A stretch of DNA of 64,000 nucleotides, taken from the NCBI RefSeq assembly GCF_001613365.1, contig NZ_BDCF01000009.1, forward strand, positions 206,294 to 270,293, read 5' to 3'. Both the position numbers and the translations under genes were made by a program. Source of the DNA: Nocardia xishanensis NBRC 101358 (GTDB lineage: Bacteria > Actinomycetota > Actinomycetes > Mycobacteriales > Mycobacteriaceae). Each line of letters starts with the position of its first letter. The first letter of the stretch is position 1. The notes under the pieces are model-generated. The model was given only the letters and a program-made list of their open reading frames with translations. It was not told the origin of the DNA and did no database searches. Below, in pieces: positions 17,958 to 26,627 of the stretch.

Positions 17958-19610
17958 TCAGTCCTCGGTGAGCCGTCCGTTGTCCATATGCCAGCGGCGG
18001 TTCGCGCGGACCGAATCCAGCATCCGCCGGTCGTGCGTGACCAGCAGCATGGTGCCGGTGAAGGATTCGACGGCCTGCTCGAGCTGCTCGATCGCGGGCA
18101 GGTCGAGGTGGTTCGTCGGCTCGTCCAGCACGAGCAGATTCACTCCGCGCGCTTGCAACAGCGCAAGCGCGGCGCGGGTGCGCTCGCCGGGCGAGAGGGT
18201 GTCGCAGGCGCGCATCACGTGCGTCCCGCGCAGCCCGAACTTGGCCAGCAGCGTCCGCGCCTCCGCGTCCGGCCAGTCCGGCATCTCGGCGCCGAAAGTG
18301 TCCGCGAGCGAGTTGGTTCCGCGGAAGAGTCCGCGCGCCTGATCGACCTCGCCGATCTCGACACCCGAGCCAAGCGTCGCGGTCCCCGAGTCGGGCCGGA
18401 TCTTGCCGAGCAGCAGCGCGAGCAGCGTCGACTTGCCGGAACCATTCGCTCCGGTCAGCACGATCCGGTCCGCCCAGTCGACCTGGGTCGTGACCGGGCC
18501 GAGGGTGAAGTCGCCGTGGGTGACCGTCGCGTCGGAGACCGTGGCGACCACCGACCCGCTGCGCGGTGCCGCGGCGATGGACATCCGCAGCTCCCACTCC
18601 TTACGCGGCTCCTCGACCACCTCCAGCCGCTCGATACGACGTTGCGTCTGACGTGCTTTGGCCGCCTGCTTCTCGGTCGACTCCGCGCGCATCTTGCGGC
18701 CCGCCTTGTCAGAGTCCAGCTTCTTCGGGTCGCGCGCCTTGCGGCGGGCGTTGCGCACACCGTGCTCGAGCCAGTTGCGCTGCATCTGCGCACGCGCCTC
18801 CAGGCCCGCTTTGGTGTCGGCGTACTCCTCGTAGGCGTCCCTGGCGTGCTGGCGGGCGATCGCCCGTTCGGCGAGGTACGACTCGTAGCCGCCGTCGTAG
18901 ATACCGACCTGCTGCTGCGCGAGATCCAGTTCGACGATCCGGTTGACGGTGCGCGCCAAGAACTCTCGATCGTGACTGATCACCATCAGCGGCACGCGTA
19001 CACCGGTGACGAACTGTTCGAGGCGAGCGAGTCCGTCCAGGTCCAGGTCGTTCGTAGGCTCGTCGAGCAGCAGAATGTCGAAGCGGGACAACAAGACCGA
19101 TGCCAGACCGGCCCGCGCCGCTTGACCGCCGGAGAGACCGGTCATCGGCGTTTCCAGCCCGCTCGCGAGGCCTGCGGTGAGTCCGAGCTCCGCGGCGACC
19201 TCCTCGGCCCGCTGATCGAGGTCGGCTCCACCGAGCGCGAGCCAATGCTCCAACGCGGGTGTGTAGTCGTCCGCGCCACCCTCGGCGAGGCGCTCCGCGG
19301 CGGAGTCCATGGCGTGCTGCGCCGCCGTGACCCCGGTCCGGCGGCCGAGGAACTCGAGTACGGTTTCGCCGGGAATCCGCTCCGGCTCCTGCGCCAGGTA
19401 GCCGACCGTCGCGTCCGGCGGGCTGAGGGTGATCGCGCCGGTGGGCGTCTTCCGGTCGGCGAGCATGCGCAGCAACGTCGACTTGCCCGCGCCGTTGACG
19501 CCGACCAAGCCGATCACGTCACCGGGAGCGAGCGTCAGGTCCAGTTCGTCGAACAGGGTGCGTTCGCCGTGTCCTGCGGAGAGGCCGCGCGCATGCAAAG
19601 TGGTGCTCAC
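17958..19610 (-). CDS. ABC-F family ATPase (ribosome-associated)
   Basis: About 550 residues with two ABC ATPase domains and no membrane segment. Domain 1 has GVNGAGKST, LSGGQAARAGLA and LLLDEPTNDLD. Domain 2 has GANGSGKST, LSPGERTRAALALL and LVLDEPTNHLD. Between them is a charged helical linker rich in Lys/Arg, the interdomain arm that reaches into the ribosome in ABC-F proteins. The family includes translation factors and antibiotic-target protectors (macrolide/lincosamide types in actinobacteria). Length and linker fit the Rv1473/TlrC-like group rather than EttA. A GTG at 19610 starts the conserved STTLHARGLSAG; an upstream ATG at 19673 would add an Arg-rich stretch. Confidence 0.9.
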   Translation of the reverse strand: MSTTLHARGLSAGHGERTLFDELDLTLAPGDVIGLVGVNGAGKSTLLRMLADRKTPTGAITLSPPDATVGYLAQEPERIPGETVLEFLGRRTGVTAAQHAMDSAAERLAEGGADDYTPALEHWLALGGADLDQRAEEVAAELGLTAGLASGLETPMTGLSGGQAARAGLASVLLSRFDILLLDEPTNDLDLDGLARLEQFVTGVRVPLMVISHDREFLARTVNRIVELDLAQQQVGIYDGGYESYLAERAIARQHARDAYEEYADTKAGLEARAQMQRNWLEHGVRNARRKARDPKKLDSDKAGRKMRAESTEKQAAKARQTQRRIERLEVVEEPRKEWELRMSIAAAPRSGSVVATVSDATVTHGDFTLGPVTTQVDWADRIVLTGANGSGKSTLLALLLGKIRPDSGTATLGSGVEIGEVDQARGLFRGTNSLADTFGAEMPDWPDAEARTLLAKFGLRGTHVMRACDTLSPGERTRAALALLQARGVNLLVLDEPTNHLDLPAIEQLEQAVESFTGTMLLVTHDRRMLDSVRANRRWHMDNGRLTED

Positions 19611-19833
19611 TCGAAGAAGTCTGCCGTGCTCGCGTCGGCGCACCGCACGGGGTCGCCGTCGAAAGATCCCCACCGGCCGCAGGACGAACCGCGTTCACGC
19701 TCGTACTCGGGGTTTCACCCTGAGCCGGGGCTCCGAGAATTCAGGGTGCCGATGGGTCAACGGACCGATGTGCGCGAGCGCGTTCACGCGGAAAGTGGAT
19801 GGCACAGCGTTCGACACCAGAGAGGGAAATCCG

Positions 19834-20025
19834 ATGACCGCACCCGCCCGCCGCCTCACCCGCAGCTCCCACGACAAGTGGATCGCCGGAGTCTGCGGTG
19901 GCATCGCAGAGTACTTCGGCTGGAACGCGGGCATCGTCCGGCTGTTGTTCGTGCTGTCCTGCCTGCTGCCCGGCCCGCAGTTCATCCTGTACCTCGTTCT
20001 CTGGCTGGTGATTCCGAAAAAGTGA
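19834..20025 (+). CDS. Small PspC-domain membrane protein
   Basis: 63 residues forming essentially one PspC domain: RSSHDKWIAGVCGGIAEYFGWNAGIVRLLFVLS, then a second hydrophobic helix ending LVLWLVIPKK. PspC proteins sit in the inner membrane and take part in envelope-stress responses. AGAGGGAA lies eight bases before ATG 19834. It is the first of three PspC-containing proteins in the window (see 51017-52561 and 58776-60248). Confidence 0.85.
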   Translation: MTAPARRLTRSSHDKWIAGVCGGIAEYFGWNAGIVRLLFVLSCLLPGPQFILYLVLWLVIPKK

Positions 20026-20139
20026 CCGCCGCGACCGGGTCGGGGCTGCGCCAGGGACTCGTGGATGACAGGATGGAGTGATTCCCCGCGTTTCGCGGGA
20101 GTTCCGTCCCAACGCACGAGTCCCGTCCGAGGAGGAGCC

Positions 20140-20448
20140 ATGATCACGTCCGGCGAGTTCCCGGGTCTGGATTTACCCGACATCGACGCGTCCACGCCGC
20201 TCGGTGGCCTCGGTGAGGTCGAACTGAACCAGCCCACCCAGGACATCAACGCCGACGGCGTCCTGGACTCCATCACCACCCAGGGCGACGACGCGATGCA
20301 GGTCTGGACGGACTACGACCACGACGGCTTTGCCGACCACGTCACCGTCGTGGAGAAAGACGGCGACTACGCCGCCTGGGAATTCCACCGCCACCCGGAC
20401 GGATCCTCCGAATGGGTACGCACCGATCAGGGCAAGCTCGGGAAGTAG
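20140..20448 (+). CDS. Small acidic DUF6802-type protein with calcium-loop-like repeats
   Basis: 102 residues, acidic, no signal peptide. Two loops, DINADGVLDSI and DYDHDGFADHV, have the D-x-(D/N)-x-D/G spacing of EF-hand or thrombospondin-3 calcium sites. I recall this architecture as DUF6802 in Nocardia and relatives; its function is unknown. A very strong GGAGGAG site precedes ATG 20140. It is followed by a 477-bp gap before the EspC-like cassette. Confidence 0.8.
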   Translation: MITSGEFPGLDLPDIDASTPLGGLGEVELNQPTQDINADGVLDSITTQGDDAMQVWTDYDHDGFADHVTVVEKDGDYAAWEFHRHPDGSSEWVRTDQGKLGK

Positions 20449-20925
20449 TCGACGTTCGCCAGCGGGCGTACCACCAAAAGGTGCCTGCCACAGACTCTTC
20501 CGAGAGTCACCGTGTGGCTCACAGGACTCCGTGCCGACGGGAGCCTCCCGGCTCGGCCGAACGAATCCCATCACCAGGCCCGAAAACGCGCGCCGCCACG
20601 CGACTCCGGCGCGCCGACTACACTCACCTCCATACGGTCCCCGAACGCCGACCCCATCGAGGGGTGAACCAGGCCGCAGGCTGCGATGATCCGCATATCA
20701 TGTGCGGATCATCGGAACCTGCGTCCACGCACAACGGCCCCGATTGAGCCGCGCCGCCTCGCCCAGTAGGTTTCTGGGTACGACTGCGGCGAATCGCGTG
20801 GATCCGATGGAACCGAGTGCAGGCCAAACACGTCGAAGAAGGTATGGCGATACTCGGCGTGCCTAGGCCACCTAGGGTTCCGATCTGGGGATCGGACGAA
20901 GCGACTACGGAGGGGCCCCGTACTG
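20449..20925. other. 477-bp intergenic region before the EspC-like cassette
   Basis: No convincing gene on either strand. It holds the 12-bp palindrome at 20684-20714 and, just before the next ATG, a GGAGGGG ribosome site. It is the likely promoter region of the three-gene cassette. Confidence 0.6.
20684..20714. promoter_or_regulatory. Perfect 12-bp palindrome, operator-like
   Basis: CGATGATCCGCA, seven-base spacer, then its exact reverse complement. It has no T-tract and lies about 210 bp upstream of the EspC-like gene. The length and short spacer suit a dimeric regulator site as well as a hairpin. No regulator gene is adjacent. Confidence 0.5.
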
Positions 20926-21237
20926 ATGACCAACACGAGCAGCACGCTTGGTGTCAAGACCGGTGAGCTCGGCAGGTTGAGCAATGAGCTTCAGGCGTCG
21001 ACCGACGTCGTCAAGAATCAGATCAAGAAGATCAGCGACAACCTGTTCGGGCCGGGCGACGCCGGATCGAAGTACACGAGTAAGGGCAAGGACATTCAGG
21101 CCGGGCTGGAGGAGCTGCGCCAGCGCATCGATGACTGGTCGAACGCGAGCGGCGCCACCGCGGACGTGATCGGCGCGGCGGTGGTCAGCTACTCCACCGT
21201 GGACGAACAGCGTGCCAGCGAACTGAACAACAAGTGA
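20926..21237 (+). CDS. EspC-like type VII secretion substrate
   Basis: 103 residues, all helical, with the EspC-family pattern: LGVKTGELGRLSNEL at the start, FGPGDAGSKYTSKGKDI in the middle, a single Trp (DDWSNA) and SYSTVDEQRA at the end. YSTVD fits the YxxxD/E signal required for export by ESX systems. Known relatives are secreted as helical hairpin pairs. By position and size it corresponds to M. tuberculosis Rv3440c (recollection). It is probably secreted with the downstream protein; no ESX machinery is encoded in the window. Confidence 0.75.
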   Translation: MTNTSSTLGVKTGELGRLSNELQASTDVVKNQIKKISDNLFGPGDAGSKYTSKGKDIQAGLEELRQRIDDWSNASGATADVIGAAVVSYSTVDEQRASELNNK

Positions 21238-21253
21238 CCTGGGGGACCGAAGA

Positions 21254-22864
21254 ATGACTTCCGATGCTCCTGTATCCAGCACTGTCGCTCAGCTGCTGGA
21301 ACACGGATCGAAGATGCTGCGGTACTTCGAACACTTCGAGCCTCGCTATACGCGTGCCTTCGGCAGATTGTCCGGCGACCTGAAGAGCTATAAAGAGCTG
21401 CACGAGCGGTTCTATGAGCAGAACGGGCTGAACGAGGACAAACTCACGCACACGGTCGACGCCTTGAAAGAGGTTGTCAAGGCGATGCAAGAACAATACG
21501 GTGCGCAATCGAGGACATCGCAGAGCATTTCGCAGGTTTGGCAGGGTGATGCGGCGACTGCGGCGCTGAGCATGATGTCCACTCAGCTCAGGTTGGCAGA
21601 CGCAGATGCCAAGATCGCTCAGGAAATCCTCGGGGCCTTCGAAAAGGCACCGCAGAGTCTTCGTTCAGCCGTCAAGATTAAGTCGGACCAGGTGCTCCAT
21701 ATTCTGGAGAATGGCGAAGAGATAAGGATCGGCGGCAAGTCGCCGGAGGATATAGACGCGATCATTTCTGGGGCCCAAGGGATCGGCTTGTCCAACAACT
21801 TGTCTGGAGAGACTGCGGTCAGAAGGATCGAACGGATCTTCCCGGATATGCGTGAGGGATTCGTAGATGGGATCAACTCAGCTGCGAACGACCTGATCTT
21901 CCGCGGTTTGACCATAGGAGGTACTCCTTATGCGGAAATGATCAAGGAGCGGTGCCAACACTGGCTGGACAACGTCTTCAAGCCGGACTACGCATCGAAA
22001 ACAACGAAATTCCTCGAAGCCTGTAACCAGACGGATATCAAAGTCACCGAAGCATACGATCTGATCATCAACGCGGTGAAGAAGATCCCCGAGGAGTCGT
22101 ATCCCCGACCTGCCGGGACACCCAAAGCCACCAACCCCTCGCCGGGAGATCCCGGCCCGGGTCCCAGCCCAGGTCCTAGCCCCGGTCCGAGCCCCGGACC
22201 CAGCAACAATCCTGGTCCGAGCACCACACCGGATGACACGACGACCGACGACGATGACGACTCGACGCAATCGACGTCGTTGGCGGGTCTCGCGAGCTTG
22301 GCCTCGTCGCTCTCTTCGGCGGCGAGCACCATTGCCACGGGCTTGACTTCGGGTCTGAGCGCGTTGAGCGGTGTCATTCAAGACGGCGTCGACACGGCGT
22401 TGGAACAGCTGGAAGAGGTCACCAAGCAGGCGGAAGACGACGCGAAGACCGACGAGGAGAACAAGGACGACAAGGCGAAGGCCGAGTTCGATCTCGCGGG
22501 CAAGCATCTGAAATTCGAAATGGGACCGGATGGTCAGCTGAAACTGGTCGCGACCGATGCCGATGGCACCTCGCACGAATACAACATGAAGTTCGACGAG
22601 AACGGCAATCCGGTCATCAGCGACACCGGGCAGAAGCCCGCCGAGGGTGAGGCTCCTCCCGGAGACGGCAAGCCCGCCGAGAATCCGGAGGGCGGTACCG
22701 GCAATCCCGGTGGGTCCACGCCGGTTCCGCCGGGTACCAAGCGGGAAGAGGATGGCGAGTACAAGCCGGAGCCGATTCCGGCGCCGGTCATCGAAGAGGA
22801 CACCAAAGAACCGGAAGAACCTTTCGACAGCGGTGCGCAGCTGGCGGAGGCGGGACCGCTGTGA
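21254..22864 (+). CDS. Large helical type VII-associated protein with Pro-rich linker
   Basis: 536 residues. An N-terminal helical half (1-280) contains VWQGDAA, a WxG turn like that of WXG/LXG proteins. It is followed by a PGPSPGPSPGPSPGPS repeat, an acidic TTDDDDDST run, a small Ala/Ser-rich helical segment (LAGLASLASSLSSAAST) and an acidic C-terminal region with a TDADGTSHEYNMKFDENGNPV beta-like block. No toxin motif is recognised. It starts 16 bp after the EspC-like gene, so the two are co-transcribed. By position it corresponds to Rv3439c. Function unknown. Confidence 0.75.
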   Translation: MTSDAPVSSTVAQLLEHGSKMLRYFEHFEPRYTRAFGRLSGDLKSYKELHERFYEQNGLNEDKLTHTVDALKEVVKAMQEQYGAQSRTSQSISQVWQGDAATAALSMMSTQLRLADADAKIAQEILGAFEKAPQSLRSAVKIKSDQVLHILENGEEIRIGGKSPEDIDAIISGAQGIGLSNNLSGETAVRRIERIFPDMREGFVDGINSAANDLIFRGLTIGGTPYAEMIKERCQHWLDNVFKPDYASKTTKFLEACNQTDIKVTEAYDLIINAVKKIPEESYPRPAGTPKATNPSPGDPGPGPSPGPSPGPSPGPSNNPGPSTTPDDTTTDDDDDSTQSTSLAGLASLASSLSSAASTIATGLTSGLSALSGVIQDGVDTALEQLEEVTKQAEDDAKTDEENKDDKAKAEFDLAGKHLKFEMGPDGQLKLVATDADGTSHEYNMKFDENGNPVISDTGQKPAEGEAPPGDGKPAENPEGGTGNPGGSTPVPPGTKREEDGEYKPEPIPAPVIEEDTKEPEEPFDSGAQLAEAGPL

Positions 22865-22908
22865 TTCCGGCTCGCGCAGCATGATTGGGATCGGCTAGGA
22901 GTGCAGGC

Positions 22909-23295
22909 ATGGTGAATTACGCCGAGGAGATGGACCGGATCGCTGACGAGTGCCGCCGGATATCCGCAGCGATCTCAGAAGATTTGATCGAGATAAACCG
23001 GAGGACGGCCGACAAGAGCCGCGAGCTCGCCGAGCAGTCCGCGGCCGCGATGCGCGAGTTCTGGGAAGAACACGGCGAGGAGATCGCGAAGGCCCAGGCC
23101 GAGGCCGAGGAAAGGGAACGGCAAGAGGTCGAGGCCAGGGCCGAGCAGGAACGGCTCGCGGCCGAGGCGCGGGAGCAGCGCGAGGCGATCGCCAGGTCGA
23201 TCGCGGCGCGCAAGTCGAAGGGTGTCGTCACGCCGATCGACGAGGACGACGATCCCGAGTCGGAGTACTACCGACGGAAGAGTTGGTTGATCTGA
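22909..23295 (+). CDS. Charged coiled-coil protein of the EspC-like cassette
   Basis: 128 residues, almost wholly a charged coiled coil (EIAKAQAEAEERERQEVEAR in the centre) with an acidic DEDDDPESEYY tail. No signal peptide and no membrane segment. ATG 22909 has AGGAG seven bases upstream; it lies 44 bp after the previous stop, so it is probably in the same operon. It could act as a cytosolic chaperone or scaffold for the two secreted-type proteins (inference from context only). Confidence 0.7.
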   Translation: MVNYAEEMDRIADECRRISAAISEDLIEINRRTADKSRELAEQSAAAMREFWEEHGEEIAKAQAEAEERERQEVEARAEQERLAAEAREQREAIARSIAARKSKGVVTPIDEDDDPESEYYRRKSWLI

Positions 23296-23355
23296 CGGCT
23301 GGGGGCATCTGAAAGCGGGGAGCGCCGCTCGCGTTCGAGTGGGCGGCGTGTCGCC

Positions 23356-24213
23356 TTACTTGCGCAGCAAGTGGGCGAGGGTGCCGATGGAGAGCTTCGG
23401 CTTTTCCTCTTCCTGCGGCGCGTTCGGGTCGACGAGCTGGGTGTGCGGGATGACGGCTTCCGGGTCGGCGAACGGCTTGTAGGTCTTGTCGCCGAGCAGG
23501 GTGTAGTTGAGGTAGCCGACGAGGAGCGCGCGGGTGGTGCGGGCGGTTTTTGCTTCGTGCTTGCCCGCGCCGAGCGCGGCCAGTGCGCGGCGGCCCTCGA
23601 TGATGCCGTTGTGCGAGGCTCCGTCGATAGTGCGCAGCAGCGCTTCGCCGCCCCACGCGGCGGTGAGTGGCAACGCGTTGGAGCTGACGGAGGAGACGTC
23701 CGTCGCGCCCGCCACGATGAGCGCGGGGATCTCGAGGTCGGGGGCGAGCGTTTCCGCGGCGGGGGCGGTCGGCGCGGGGAAAAGGGCGGCGTACGCGGCG
23801 ACCTTGCGCTGCGCCGCGGCGATCACAGCGGCGCCCGCGCCCATGCCGTGCCCGACCAGGGCGAGCTTGTCGGGGTGCACGCTGATCTCGCCGTCGCCGA
23901 GGCGAACACCGGTGCAGATGTCGAGGCTGGTGAGCAAGTCGGTCGCGAGGCCGAGGTGTGACGGAATCGGACCGCGCTCGGTGTCGGGCGCGGCGACGAC
24001 GAAACCCCAGGACGCCAGGTGTTGCAGCAGGTCGCGATAGTTGCCGACGCCGGTGAGCCAGCCGTGCCCGAACGCGACGGCGGGCAATCCACGTCCGTTC
24101 TCGGGCGTATAGACGACCCCGGGCTGGCCCGCGATAGCCAGATTCCCCCGCAGCACCCGGTGCGGGCCGCGGCTGGTCAGGGTGCTCAGTAGCGATTTCA
24201 CAGACGCCGACAC
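23356..24213 (-). CDS. Alpha/beta hydrolase-fold protein lacking the nucleophile Ser (Rv3438-like)
   Basis: 285 residues of dienelactone-hydrolase or cutinase-like fold: VAFGHGWLTGVGNYRDLLQHLASWGFVV (oxyanion region), DKLALVGHGMGAGAA and a late DGASHNG histidine. The nucleophile elbow reads GHGMG, so glycine stands where serine is expected; the protein may be non-catalytic. It is divergent from glmS with only 36 bp between the starts, the same arrangement as Rv3438/glmS in M. tuberculosis. The GTG at 24213 starts the conserved VSASVKSLLSTLTSRGP; nearby in-frame GTGs are possible. Confidence 0.85.
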   Translation of the reverse strand: MSASVKSLLSTLTSRGPHRVLRGNLAIAGQPGVVYTPENGRGLPAVAFGHGWLTGVGNYRDLLQHLASWGFVVAAPDTERGPIPSHLGLATDLLTSLDICTGVRLGDGEISVHPDKLALVGHGMGAGAAVIAAAQRKVAAYAALFPAPTAPAAETLAPDLEIPALIVAGATDVSSVSSNALPLTAAWGGEALLRTIDGASHNGIIEGRRALAALGAGKHEAKTARTTRALLVGYLNYTLLGDKTYKPFADPEAVIPHTQLVDPNAPQEEEKPKLSIGTLAHLLRK

Positions 24214-24249
24214 GACGTGAACGTTAACCGATAAGTACTCTGGGGAGCC

Positions 24250-26130
24250 ATGTGCGGAATCGTTGGCTACGTCGGGTACCGGGACGCGCTCGGCGTCGTC
24301 GTTGACGCCTTGCGCCGCATGGAATATCGCGGGTACGACTCCGCGGGCGTCGCGATCCTGGACGGACAGGGCGCTCTCGCGGTCGAACGCAAAGCGGGCA
24401 AGCTGGCCAATCTGGAGGCCGAGCTGGCCGAATCCGGGGTGGCGAGCTTCGCGGGCACCACAGGTATGGGCCACACGCGCTGGGCGACGCACGGCGCGCC
24501 GACCGACCGCAACGCGCACCCGCACCGGGATGGCAGCGGCAAGATCGCCGTGGTGCACAACGGCATCATCGAGAACTTCGCGCCGCTGCGGCGCGAGCTG
24601 GAGGACGCCGGGATCGAGCTGCACAGCGACACCGACACCGAGGTGGCGGTGCACCTGGTGGCCCGCGCTTACGCCGACGGCCCGACCGCGGGCGATTTCC
24701 CGGCCAGCGCGCTGGCCGTGCTTCGCCGCCTGGAGGGCGCGTTCACGCTGGTCTTCACGCACGCCGATCACCCGGACGTGATCGTCGCGGCGCGACGCAA
24801 CACGCCGCTGGTGGTCGGTGTCGGCAAGGGCGAGATGTTCATCGCCTCGGACGTCACCGCGTTCATCGAGCACACCCGCGAGGCGGTCGAGCTCGGTCAG
24901 GATCAGGCCGTGGTGATCACCTCCGACAGCTACCGGGTCACCGACTTCGCCGGCGTCGAGGAAGGGGTGCGCACCCGCCCGTTCACCATCGACTGGGATC
25001 TGGCCGCCGCGGAGAAGGGCGGCCACGACTACTTCATGCTCAAGGAGATCGAGGAGCAGCCGACCGCCGTCGCCGACACCCTCATCGGGCATTTCACCAC
25101 CGACGAGTCCGGCGGCCGGATCGTGCTGGACGAGCAGCGGCTCGCCGATCAGGAGCTGCGCGAGTTCGACAAGGTCTTCGTGGTGGCCTGCGGCAGTTCG
25201 TATCACGCCGGTCTGCTGGCCAAGTACGCGATCGAGCACTGGACGCGCCTGCCCGTCGAAGTGGAGCTGGCCAGCGAGTTCCGCTACCGCGACCCGGTCC
25301 TCGACCGGTCGACGCTGGTGGTGGCGATCTCGCAGTCCGGTGAGACCGCCGACACGCTCGAAGCGGTGCGACACGCCAAGGAGCAGAAGGCGCGCGTGCT
25401 CGCCATCTGCAACACCAACGGCGCGCAGATCCCGCGCGAGTCGGACGCGGTCCTCTACACGCGCACCGGCCCGGAGATCGGCGTCGCCTCGACCAAGGCG
25501 TTCCTCGCGCAGGTGGCGGCGAACTACCTCGTGGGCCTGGCGCTGGCGCAGGCGCGCGGCACCAAGTACCCCGACGAGGTCGCGCGCGAGTTCCGCGAGC
25601 TGGAGGCCATGCCGAAGCTGGTCGAGCGGGTGCTGGAGACGGCGCCGCAGGTGCGGGCGATCGCCAGGGAGCTGGCGCACGTGCCGACCGTGCTGTTCCT
25701 CGGCCGCCACGTGGGTTACCCGGTGGCGCTGGAAGGTGCGCTCAAGCTCAAGGAACTCGCGTACATGCATGCCGAGGGCTTCGCCGCCGGTGAGCTCAAG
25801 CACGGCCCGATCGCGCTGATCGAGGACGGGCTGCCGGTGATCGTGGTGATGCCGTCGCCGAAGGGCCGCGCGGTGCTGCACTCCAAGCTGCTCAGCAATA
25901 TCCGCGAGATCCAGGCGCGCGGCGCGCGGACGATCGTGATCGCGGAGGAGGGCGACGACACGGTGCGTCCGTTCGCCGACGATCTGATCGAGATCCCCTC
26001 GGCGCCGACCCTTTTCCAGCCGCTGCTCTCGACCGTCCCGTTGCAGATCTTCGCCGCCGAGGTGGCGCAGGCCCGCGGCTACGACGTCGACAAGCCGCGG
26101 AACCTGGCGAAATCGGTGACGGTCGAATAG
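24250..26130 (+). CDS. glmS: Glutamine-fructose-6-phosphate aminotransferase (isomerizing)
   Basis: 626 residues; it makes glucosamine-6-phosphate from fructose-6-phosphate and glutamine, the first step to UDP-GlcNAc. The N-terminal glutaminase begins MCGIVGYVG with catalytic Cys2 and has GHTRWATHG. Two SIS isomerase domains follow (VACGSSYHAG, ISQSGETADT), and it ends in KSVTVE. No glmS ribozyme is visible in the 36-bp leader. It works with glmM at 15528. Confidence 0.98.
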   Translation: MCGIVGYVGYRDALGVVVDALRRMEYRGYDSAGVAILDGQGALAVERKAGKLANLEAELAESGVASFAGTTGMGHTRWATHGAPTDRNAHPHRDGSGKIAVVHNGIIENFAPLRRELEDAGIELHSDTDTEVAVHLVARAYADGPTAGDFPASALAVLRRLEGAFTLVFTHADHPDVIVAARRNTPLVVGVGKGEMFIASDVTAFIEHTREAVELGQDQAVVITSDSYRVTDFAGVEEGVRTRPFTIDWDLAAAEKGGHDYFMLKEIEEQPTAVADTLIGHFTTDESGGRIVLDEQRLADQELREFDKVFVVACGSSYHAGLLAKYAIEHWTRLPVEVELASEFRYRDPVLDRSTLVVAISQSGETADTLEAVRHAKEQKARVLAICNTNGAQIPRESDAVLYTRTGPEIGVASTKAFLAQVAANYLVGLALAQARGTKYPDEVAREFRELEAMPKLVERVLETAPQVRAIARELAHVPTVLFLGRHVGYPVALEGALKLKELAYMHAEGFAAGELKHGPIALIEDGLPVIVVMPSPKGRAVLHSKLLSNIREIQARGARTIVIAEEGDDTVRPFADDLIEIPSAPTLFQPLLSTVPLQIFAAEVAQARGYDVDKPRNLAKSVTVE

Positions 26131-26627
26131 ACATCGGCGTGGCGTGTCCTCCCGGCGAACCACCGATCCGCGAGCCGTCATGGCCGTTGGCCGCCTTGGG
26201 CGTAGACGACGACCGCGGCTGACGACCGAACCCCGCCGCGCTGCACCCTGACCACCTTCTGTCGAGCCGCCGACTCGGCTGGCAGAGTGCCGGCGCGCTG
26301 CGGAACCGGCAGCCGCGTGTCGCAACCGGCTCGGAGGCAAACGCCGACGGGCCGCCGACGCGGTGGTGCTCAGTCAGAGCGTGACGACCCGGCTGGTCTC
26401 TCGCCTCGAGGACCGCAGAATGCTCCAGCGCTACCTGTTCCCAGACGACCGTCGCGGCAGCGATCGGCAGAGGGCCAGCGGTTGCTCGATCAGGCTCGCC
26501 GAACCTCCGACACCGCGCTGTCCAGAGGTCGCGCCGACTCTGAACTCGCGTCGCTCGTCGCGGCAGTGGGGGCGCTGAACGCGGCATCCACGCGCTGGCC
26601 GGGCGTGTCGGCCGGGTATGACCGGAA
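26131..26627. other. 497-bp gap after glmS holding a decayed marR gene
   Basis: No intact gene. The right half carries MarR-family coding remnants in two frames (see 26345-26580). The left part has no recognisable coding similarity on either strand. Confidence 0.7.
26345..26580 (+). pseudogene. Remnant of a MarR-family regulator
   Basis: Frame 2 from 26363 reads VVLSQSVTTRLVSRLEDRR then MLQRYLFPDDRRG, the recognition helix and wing of MarR proteins. Frame 1 from about 26461 then reads EGQRLLDQARRTSDTAL and ELASLVAAVGALN, the C-terminal helix of the same family. The wing strand between them is missing about seven residues and the frame shifts there; the N-terminal third is not recognisable. 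The result is a gene in decay. Confidence 0.75.

Noticed and set aside
22129..22205. Tandem repeat array or CRISPR-like repeats in the 536-residue gene
   Set aside because: It is the coding sequence of a Pro-Gly-Pro-Ser linker; no spacers and no cas genes.
24213..24250. glmS ribozyme or riboswitch upstream of glmS
   Set aside because: Only 36 bp lie between the divergent starts, too short for the ribozyme.
23356..26340. 994-codon frame joining the hydrolase with antisense glmS
   Set aside because: Only the part below 24213 resembles a protein; the rest is the complement of glmS.
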